This document shows positions 56,401-64,000 of a DNA stretch of 64,000 nt, one piece after another. The translations under genes and the position numbers were made by a program. Positions within the stretch are counted from its first letter, which is position 1, and every line of letters begins with the position of its first letter. This DNA is from Durusdinium trenchii (taxonomy: Eukaryota; Sar; Dinophyceae; Suessiales; Symbiodiniaceae): NCBI GenBank assembly GCA_963970005.1, contig CAXAMN010021984.1, positions 363,269-427,268 of the forward strand, read 5' to 3'. Below the pieces are notes generated by a model. That model made no database searches and was not told the DNA's origin. It worked only from the letters and a program-made list of their open reading frames with translations.

Positions 56401-58131
56401 GGGAGGATTCCGACATCCATCGAAGTCCAAATCCTGAGCTCGACTGATCCGTATAAACGTTTTATGCCTTGGCCTTGGTCGCTCACATTGTGGGAGTGTC
56501 TTGGGCGGGAGTGTTTGGGTACTTGAGGAGAACCTGGACAGATACCTTCAGTTGCTGACGCTTCATCGGACCAGTCTTCAGATGGATCGGCAGTCTGCAG
56601 CCCTCCGCGATGGGATGGAGTGCTTTGAGCCAGTTTTTTTCTTCATAAGTTATTGGGGTGGGGCACGGGTTGCTGGTCTCGAGTCGACATTTAGATTCAA
56701 GAGCAAGTGGCAGTGTATGTCCAAACAGCTTTAGCTCTACTACAATGCCAACTTGACGTCAAGGAGTCAAGAACATATTTTTTTAACATCTAGGTCGACT
56801 TTATGGTTGCCTGCCTAAGGTGTGTGCTCCATCCCTCATGGATCCAGATGTTCGACGCGCGTGAGCTGAGCATCTTGATCTCTGGTTCATCAACTGGCTT
56901 CAATGTGGCAGACTTGCGCGAACACACTGTCTATGCTGGAGGCTACACTGTCGCTAGATTGCACTATATAGAGACAATCACGAACAGTTCCAACATCTTC
57001 CAACACTAGTCAACTTGAAGGACGGCTGTGTAGAATGAGAACCCCCCATTCCGGTGCATGAAACACATGTGACCTCAAGGAGCGCAGCCAAGTGATCCAA
57101 TGGCTTTGGGAGCTGTTGGAGAGCATGGATCCTGAGGACCAGCCGATGCAGAGAATGAGAACTACATATGATTGGTGGGTGAAGAATCAAACACGCACTC
57201 GCACGGTATATATATATATACAATATACATGTTTGCACACCACAGCCAAGCTGTGAGCAGATGTTTTTGACACTCTTTGACCAGCCCCTCTTTTTGCAAT
57301 TTTCTATTCAACATTCATACTTTCTTCTGCCCAAAGCCCTGCCCCAAAGGATCCCTTTATGAGAAGACAAGACATGGATGACACGTGTTTGTATCACAAC
57401 GTCCAGGTCTAGCTGTGTCTTCACGGGGTGTAAGGCCTTCACGGGGTCTGTTCGAGCCCGTTCTAGAAAGTGGCACAAGCTGATGGGGTGCGACAGGACA
57501 TGGGCCGATTCCTGATGTTTTCCACCTCGTGCAGCCGGCCCCCACTCTTAGGCGTGTGAGCGACTCGATGTCGGGGATGGATTGACATGGGGGCATTGGT
57601 GGATATGGCTTAGCTTGGGATGCATCTTCACGTCAGACTGATGGGCGGCTTGAGCCGATTTGCACGTTTTTGTTTTTGCAGCCTTCACTTGAAAGGCTTC
57701 AAGAGCTTTGATCCGAAGTTCTGCATCCACAAAGTGCATGATGCGTCGGGGCCTCCCAGCACTCAGTCCTCGGCAGAGCAAACGAGATGAGACTTCATGT
57801 CCTGATGCTTTATTTTGTGCGGGACCAAGGGCACGGCTTCCAACAGTGACTTGGCACGGTTGGCATTCCAGTGGTCAAGAAGATGCGACAGATTTCCTAT
57901 GATTTCCTTGTGAGGCCTCGACTTGTGCAAACTTGCTGAAGTTGCCGGATGCTTGAGCCGCAAAGATTTCAGTTTTGGCATGCATACTTTACGTTTATAC
58001 ACTCCGACTCTTCTTGTGGAAGCCGATGCTCCTAGAGGGCTACGTGCTATAAGGAATATCCCAGCATGTCCGTCCTCAAAGAGAAGGTTCTACAAGCCAT
58101 TCGCTCCGAAAGCGGATTTGACCTGAGCTGA
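53466..58131 (+). CDS. HECT-type E3 ubiquitin ligase (UBE3B/C or UPL-like)
   Basis: HECT ligases accept ubiquitin on a Cys and pass it to substrates. Catalytic exons: 54225-54393, 54822-54934, 55160-55369, 55429-55587, 55669-about 55702, 56231-56329, 56528-56619, 56820-56949, 57080-57136, 57497-57551, 57696-57742, 57915-57950, 58054-58131 (TGA). Phases agree wherever both ends are known. Marks in order: RDYLMEDGFAAFERL, GIDGGGLFKEFM, YGLF, LFRFLGKVVGKAIYEMMLLE, LGLSFTT and EVELLPGGAKMEVT, LHPSWIQMFDARELSILISG, VADLREHTVYAGGYT, VIQWLWELLESM, FLMFSTSCSRPPLLGFKSF, then the catalytic block ASTCANLLKLPD (Cys codon 57924-57926) and QAIRSESGFDLS. Donors include GC (55370, 57552, 57743, 57951) and GA (56330, 57137). 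53466-54224 is open and probably coding (NRVVVALLREE), introns unresolved. One stretch before 56231 is missing. Substrate unknown. Confidence 0.9.
54480..54507. repeat. 9-base tandem repeat
   Basis: GCCCAAAGG repeated three times in an intron of the HECT gene. Confidence 0.85.
56116..56186. repeat. TACTAG-family repeat in HECT intron
   Basis: CAGGTTGGAGGCCATTGCTA, ATCACTACTAGTAGCAATAA and TTAGGTTGGAGGCCCTTC, within 50 bases of the acceptor of the exon at 56231. Confidence 0.85.
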
Positions 58132-59262
58132 AGAACCGCCATCTGAACCTACCACGCCATAAGTGCGACGATGTCATCATGACAGCCATGCGCCAAGCTG
58201 CATGGATCATCGGAGTAGGACTTGAACTTTCAACTTCCAAAGTCCAGTTTCACCATGAACAGACCACGGGCATTTCACGGGTGTCCCATTGCTTTACGCT
58301 CACAGAAGGGTGCAACTCGCTGCCTGGACTCAAAGCCCGGATGTTAGATTTTGTGTTTGCATATAAGTAAAATTAAGTAAATATATATATATATATTAGA
58401 TTCTATATTAATTATGTTGGATTACAATAAATCAATTGGATGCACCCACTGCCGCTTCTCCGCGCGCCACTGCGGAGCTGGTAGCCCATCATCTATGTCT
58501 GATTTAAACGCAATTGGCTAAGATTTTCTGGAAACAAAGACGAGATGTTTTGCAGATCAGGCAGCTGCAGAACCTCTATATGTCCTCCCGTTATCCCCTA
58601 CCAGCCTGCGAATGCATTAATACTGTGGTCTCTCTGATGTGAAGATGAAGCCTGAGCCATGCAGATGCGACTCTTACAGCACTCAGCGGCACATGCCAGG
58701 CAGGAAGCTCCACGAACTGCCATCAAGCTGCGCGTTGTTGGTGTTTGTACCCTGGACACATACTTGTAAATGTGCATGCCTGACGTGTCAGGTCATGGCA
58801 AACCTTGGCGGCCATTCCTCTTGCAGGCTCAGCCAAAGAACTGCACGAACGGTCTAGACACCACATGGCGGTGCTAGTATCACTTACATAGAGGCCAGGG
58901 AGGTAAGCAATGACTTGCGGGCGATGCGCCACTTCTACATAATTTAGCTGGGCTCAGGCCGTGCTTTGCTGTCTTTGCGGTGCTGACCACTTGCACGAGC
59001 CGAACTTCGCCTTAATACTCGGCTCCACACAAACTCGCCGTCCAATCGCAATACTGTTTTCCTTTGTTTGAATGTATTTGATGCTCTTTGTCTCCGTCTT
59101 GTAGATTCTGAGGATGGTGTTTGTTGCAGAGGCTGCAGCTCAGCTTCAACATTCAGAGGTGCGTTCTTGTTTTTTGGGTCACATCTCATGGATTGTGGCG
59201 CAGCCCGATGGACCTGGCAGACCCAAGCTGCAGAGTCAAACATGTACGTAGATTCTGGTCAG
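58132..59262. other. Spacer, possible 5' exons of coiled-coil gene
   Basis: AT microsatellite at 58379-58398. A short frame at about 59105-59158 (MVFVAEAAAQLQHSE, GTGCGT donor) may be an upstream exon of the coiled-coil gene. The signal peptide expected for that protein was not found. Confidence 0.4.
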
Positions 59263-62200
59263 ACCAGCAAACCAAGGCGACTGGCAACGCCACAGAGAAC
59301 GGCACTGCTCGCTTGGATTTTGCTGAGAAGAAGGCCGCACGGGCACAAGCGAAGGCAGAGGTTGCCGAGGAGAATGAGGAGCACATGCCTGATGGCTGGT
59401 AGGTGCATCGAGCCACAGATCTTCCATCACAATTTCATGAGTCATTTTCGATAGTTTTTAATGTTCTTTACTGATGCTGATGTCCAACTGTTAGTTTCCT
59501 GTCACGCGCCATGGATAAGGGTCTAGCAATGCTACAAGTTCGGAAGGTGTACATGACCACCTAGCAGGAGCAGGAGAAGCAGCTACTGATCACCGCACTT
59601 GCCCGGGCAAAAAGAGCTGAAAAGGCCGCTCAGGATGCTGGGCGGAAAGTCGAATCTGAGAAGATTGCAAAGAAGAAGGCCATTGCGCAGCAGGTTGAAC
59701 TGGAAGAAGAGTTACGGAAAGCTTTGGCTTCTTTGGAGCAGATCCGGGGAGAGAAAGCCAACACCCAGGAGGCTGAGTTGAAAGACCAGAAGGATCTGAA
59801 GCGAGCAAATGGCAAAGTGGACGACCTGGAGCAGAAGGTCTTAGAGGTCAAGAAGCTTTTAGAAGTGCAGACCAGCCAGACAAACAGTGCTGAGGCCAAT
59901 GCTACCCAGGAGATGGAGGCAATCCTTCGAATGAGGCGGAAGGTCGTAGAGTTGGGGCAAGACTTGGAGGCTGCAAAGCAAGAAGTGGCTCATGCCAAGA
60001 AGAAAACATCTAAGGCCCAAAAGCTCTGGGAGGAAGCGGAACAGGACCTTCAGCTTACCACAGCTGCACTGGGCAACCGAACAGAGCAACGCGACGCTGC
60101 ACGGAAAGCAGATCGTGAGGCGACACAGGAGTTGCATAGACTACAGGAGTCCTTGCAGCATGCGCACCAGCGCACAGATGAAGCAGAAGGAGAAGTCCGG
60201 AAAGCAAAGAAACAAGAGACGGCCCTGAGAGAAGAGCTGCAGAAGGAAAGGACACATGCTAAAGAAGAAGGTCACCAAGCATGGTCAGCTCAAATGAATG
60301 CAAGCAGGGAGCAACGCACAGCAGACTTGGAGCAACAAGCCCTGGAAGCCACCAGAAAGAAGGAGGCTTGGTTGAAAACCCAGCTCTCTGCAGCGCGAAG
60401 TCATTTGGAAGCGGAAGAGCAGCAAGCCAATTCCTCCCTGGTGAAGTTGAGGCAGACGATCATGACCATAGAGGCTGAAAAGAAGCACGCAGAAATGGAA
60501 GCCAAAGTAGAAAAAGCGGATTCCAAGAAAAGAGAGAGCTTCGACAAGGAGCAGTTGGCTGGTGCCAATGCAACCATCCGAGCTCTCAAAGTTCAACTGG
60601 ATGCAAGGAAACGAGCTGTGCATGAGGCACTCTTGAACATCAGCGCTGTAAGGGAGACATCGAAGGAGATCCAAGAGAAGTTAGAGGCTGCGCAAGACAG
60701 GGAGAGGAACTTGACACGAGAACTTCATGCGCTGGTCAAGGCAGCGCAAGTGGCCGTGAGCAACGAGCGCAAGGCCGAAAAGGATGCTGCCCAAAGCAAG
60801 GAGCATGTTGAAGATGCTGAGGCAAAAGCTGGTAATGCCACCAAGAAGAAAGAGTTGGCCATGGCAGCTGAGCGCCGAGCTAAGGATCAAGAAGCCAAAT
60901 CACTGAAAGCCATGGAGGTGTTGAAAGCCGAGCTGCAACAGGCACGAGGGGTGGCACGAGCAGCCAATGAAAGCAAGCTGCTTTTGGAGAAGGAACTGCA
61001 GAAAGAAAGGCTTCAAGAGGCATCAATGAATCGCAGCCTCGAAGCGATGCATAGAAACGCCAGGAAGGAAGAAGGGCTACTTCGACTCACCAAGACCAAG
61101 GCCACTCGCAATGAAGCTGAGCTGAACAAGACTTTGCAGGCTGCAGCAGCAGCACTACGAGAGGCACACAAACAAGTGAAGATGTCAAATGTCACAATAG
61201 CAAGAGATCATGCACGACTAGAAGCTGAAGAAAAAGGCAACAAACACAAAGCGGAACAACTGCGGAAAGAGAGGCATGAAGAAGCAAAGATGAACAGCAG
61301 CCTGGAATCCATGAAGAAAGCTGCTGAACAGAAAGAAGGGCTGCTACGCCGGGCCAGGGTGAATGCCACGCACAATGAAGCCAAGATCCTGGATCTGGAG
61401 AAGAAAGTGAAGCTGGAGCAGGCATTGCATGGAAACGCCACCAAGGAGTTGGTGTCCCTTTCGCAGAAGTTGAGGCAGGCAAGAACAGAGCAGCTCAAAG
61501 CTGAGCAAGTAGCCGAGAAGGCCAAGGCGCAGGAAATCTCCGCCCAACATGCCAAGCACAATGCAACGAAAGAGGAGGGCTTGGCAATTAAAAGGGCAAC
61601 AGAGCTGGAGAAGAAGATGCAGACTGCCACTGCAGCCCTAAAGCAAGCACGACAGAAACTGCAGGCAGCAGAAGATGAGGTGAAAAGGGGGAATGAGACC
61701 ATCGCAAGAGATGAGGCGCAAATAGCAGCTGATTTGAGAAGCAAGAAGGAGGCAGAGGAAGCAGCAAGCAAAATGGTCAAGGCTTTGGCGGTGCTAAGAA
61801 GACGAAGAAAAGAGGACACGGCTTTGATGGAAAAGCATGAAGACAACCTAACCCATGAGCTGAAAGAAGCGCTTACTGCTGAAGACCTTGCCAAGACTCG
61901 TGAGCAGCACGAGAAGGAAAAGGCTCTCAAAGAGAAGAAGGAGCATGTGCTCATTTATGGACCCTTTTTTATCCCTTTTCTATCTTTTTCTGAAAGGGCC
62001 TTGAACGGGCCCTGAGCGTTTTCCACTAAGGGAAGGTAAATGGTTTCAATGAAACTCATCATTCCAAGCTTTGGTCTTTTGTAAGGTTCATCCCTGCAGA
62101 ATCAGAATCGCCTGCATCAAGTCATGAGGGAACTTCATAGGACTTATCTTTTTCAAAGACACACAAGCTCTAAGATGTTTGATGATTTTGGTGTTGGGGA

Positions 62201-63498
62201 CCTTACCTGCAAGGAGTTGCAGGAGGCCTTGCGTTCATTGCAGTCCTCCCAGTCAGAGCTCCAGAAGCTGCGCCAGTCGGCTCAGCCCAACCGCAGCGCC
62301 ATGGAACTGGCGCAGCGCGCGGCCGCCGCCGCGCGGGAAGCGCTGCGCCACGACCACAGTCGCGCGGTGGCTAAGGAGGCGGAGCTGGCGCAGCTGACGG
62401 AGGAGGTGCTGCAGCTGCGGAAGGAGGAAGCGGAGAAGGAGAAGGGGAAGGCTCAGCATGGCCAGCAACGCAGTGGGCGCAGTGAAGTATCCAAGGGAGC
62501 CAAGACCTACAACGTATTGTTTATAGATATTTATAGATCACATATATAATCATATATATATATATAATAAGTATGCTTTTAAATTGGCCGGGCGTTCTTG
62601 TTTGGCCAAGGAGATGGTGACGTGGCTTGAACAATGTGCACACACTTGTCAACATGCTTAGGACGCAGTTCAGGACAATTGTCCAATACTTCACGCCAAC
62701 AAACAGGCATCCTTTTGGAGAGATCTTGTCGTTGTAGGTCCAGAGTGAAGGCATAGGAAGGCGAAGATTAGGCCTGTCAACGTTTGGTGTTTGTCACCTT
62801 TGTCACTTACCAGGCGCAGGAGAAAGACCTAAAGAAAGCTGCGCAGGAGAAGGCCGCAGAGGCCATGCGCGAAGCAAAAGCCAAGAACGCTGCCTTAGCA
62901 AATGCGACATTGGAAGAGCAGGTGTGCAACTCAGATCTCCGCATTTCTGCAAGTTATTTGCTACTCGTAGCCACAACCGCTGGCTAGACATGAAGCCGGA
63001 TGGGATGGCCTCAGGGTTCGTTGGTCATGAGGTGCAGGATAAGCAGATAGCTTCCCTTAAGCGCAGCCTTCGCCGCGCCAAAGAGAGGGAGGCAGTGATT
63101 CGGGATTGGCTGGAAGACACATGACAAAACCTATGAACACATTTTCATCCAAGCTTGATCCAAAAGTCAAACATTTGCATCCTGTATGTTTGCAGCATTT
63201 GCAAAGTCCCATAGGCAGCCGTGTTCGCGCTGCTCCATGTTTGTCCGAAGAAATGGGCCAGGTGTTGCTGCTGCCAGCACTGCTTTGCTTGGTGCTGGTC
63301 TTTGGACTGGCGTTCTGCTTATTAAGGCGGCACTTCATGGCCAAGCGTACGCAGCAGTATGTCGCTCGGCCCATGGGAGAAAATAGCATGGAAAAACAAG
63401 GAAACTGGTCATGGAGAGAGATGAGAGAACTTCCAAAACACAAACACTGTGCGCGCTCGACATTTGCATGGGCCAAGAGTTCCGATGCTGCATTCTGA
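59263..63498 (+). CDS. Sequon-rich coiled-coil protein with C-terminal membrane anchor
   Basis: Exons 59263-59398, 59495-59546, 59568-61946, 62100-62120, 62214-62513, 62814-62921, 63038-63115 and 63196-63498 (TGA) join in phase to about 1,124 residues. Almost the whole protein is charged heptad-type helix (KRANGKVDDLEQKVLEVKKL is typical), with no known domain. The 793-codon exon holds about 18 N-x-S/T sequons (ANATQ, GNRTE, MNASR, ANSSL, GNATK, MNRSL, SNVTI, DNLTH and others), and exons 1 and 6 add three. No sequon has Pro in the middle. Near the end a single hydrophobic helix (VLLLPALLCLVLVFGLAFCL) is followed by basic LRRHFMAKR. Together this suggests a type I membrane glycoprotein with a lumenal or surface coiled coil. 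The TM exon is open in two frames; I chose the one whose phase fits. The second intron is only 21 bases, and the junction into the TM exon uses a GA donor. N-terminus missing. Confidence 0.8.
62534..62570. repeat. AT microsatellite
   Basis: (AT)n tract in an intron of the coiled-coil gene. Confidence 0.9.
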
Positions 63499-63621
63499 GC
63501 CCCAAGGACACCATCCTGCATTTGAGCGTGGAGCGCCTAAAGGCAAGCGGAACCGTTCATGCGAGCACGTGTGAATGCCAGTGCATAAAGAAATCCAACA
63601 ACATCAATTGGAATAACCAGG

Positions 63622-63756
63622 CTGGAGGTGGAGGCCATCGCTAGTACTAGGTTGGAGGCCATCCCTAGTAGGTTGGATGCCATCCCTTAGTAGGTTGGGG
63701 TGGATGCCATTTCTAGTAAGTGGGAGTGGGAGGCCATCGCTACTAGTAACTCAAAA
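63622..63756. repeat. GGTTGGAGGCCAT / TACTAG repeat cluster
   Basis: Five units: GGAGGTGGAGGCCATCGCTA, AGGTTGGAGGCCATCCCTAG, AGGTTGGATGCCATCCC, GGTTGGGGTGGATGCCAT and GGGAGGCCATCGCTACTAG. Another TACTACTAGTAAGGC copy runs off the right edge at 63973-64000. Confidence 0.9.
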
Positions 63757-63794
63757 GAAGCCGGTTTCTTTTTCTTAACCTTTGAAGCTAACAG

Positions 63795-63876
63795 TGCAGA
63801 GGCCCTGAAGATGCTGGAGGAGGCCACCAAGCCCCTGCTGTCCAATGGGCGGGCACAGGCCCAACGCGCTCATTGA
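63795..63876 (+). CDS. Possible terminal exon
   Basis: After AGCTAACAG the frame reads AEALKMLEEATKPLLSNGRA then QAQRAH and TGA. Helical, natural codons. It may be an alternative end of the coiled-coil gene, spliced over the repeat cluster, or the end of another gene. No family. Confidence 0.3.
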
Positions 63877-64000
63877 CCAAGACATCCGAAAACGGAGCCG
63901 TCACCTCTGGGTGCCTTCCGGTCGCAGTCTCGTGGAGAGTTGTCCTGCGGTATCTTGTTTCTAATAGCAAACCTTGTTACTACTAGTAAGGCACTTGTTA

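Noticed and set aside
61208-61954. 248-codon minus-strand open frame rich in Ser/Leu/Ala
   Set aside because: Antisense shadow of the Glu/Lys/Ala-rich coiled-coil exon.
63186-63386. Alternative hydrophobic frame (GVAAASTALLGAGLWTGVLL) over the membrane-anchor exon
   Set aside because: The other frame continues in phase from the preceding coiled-coil exon and has a basic stop-transfer; this one would need a different junction. Not fully excluded.

Overview
The window is nuclear DNA of a eukaryote, most likely a dinoflagellate of the Symbiodiniaceae type. I infer this from genes cut into many short exons; introns of about 60-85 bases next to long ones; many splice donors that read GC or GA instead of GT, always with AG acceptors; a PPR protein with the helix pair YNAAISACE typical of dinoflagellate PPR expansions; and one GC-moderate repeat family built on CTACTAGTAG and AGGTTGGAGGCCAT scattered through introns and spacers. 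I saw no bacterial operon, phage, CRISPR array, rRNA or convincing tRNA. Two runs of ten N mark assembly gaps.

Layout. 0.9-4.5 kb: LSG1-type circularly permuted GTPase (60S ribosome maturation). 5.4-5.8 kb: last exons of an unknown gene. 6.6-9.4 kb: NIPA-family membrane transporter. 10.9-11.4 kb: small secreted cysteine-rich protein. 13.5-15.5 kb: unknown coiled-coil protein. 16.5-18.5 kb: xylosyltransferase-like GT14 enzyme. 19.8-20.6 kb: Arg/Ser-rich (SR-like) exons. 21.2-23.1 kb: unknown protein, perhaps with a fibronectin-III-like strand pattern. 23-45 kb: poorly readable, with scattered exon candidates, a broken BspA-type LRR remnant (27.3 kb), a gene at 30.2-31.1 kb and two minus-strand loci (31.6 kb and 40.4-41.2 kb). 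42.6-43.6 and 45.1-47.0 kb: unknown genes, the second rebuilt as six phase-compatible exons. 47.5-47.8 kb: end of another unknown gene. 48.0-49.9 kb: PPR protein. 50.3-51.1 kb: unknown. 51.3-52.6 kb: intronless 400-residue protein with three copies of a novel module. 53.5-58.1 kb: HECT ubiquitin ligase whose catalytic domain can be followed to its last codon. 59.3-63.5 kb: a roughly 1,120-residue coiled-coil protein packed with N-glycosylation sequons and ending in a membrane anchor.

Almost all recognisable genes are on the plus strand, head to tail, as expected for dinoflagellate unidirectional gene arrays. They do not form one pathway: they are housekeeping or surface functions (ribosome assembly, ion transport, glycosylation, RNA processing, protein degradation) side by side. 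Exon limits were set by hand from reading frame, splice-site dinucleotides, phase agreement and, where a family is recognised, remembered family patterns; none was checked by alignment or RNA data. Protein N-termini are mostly unresolved.
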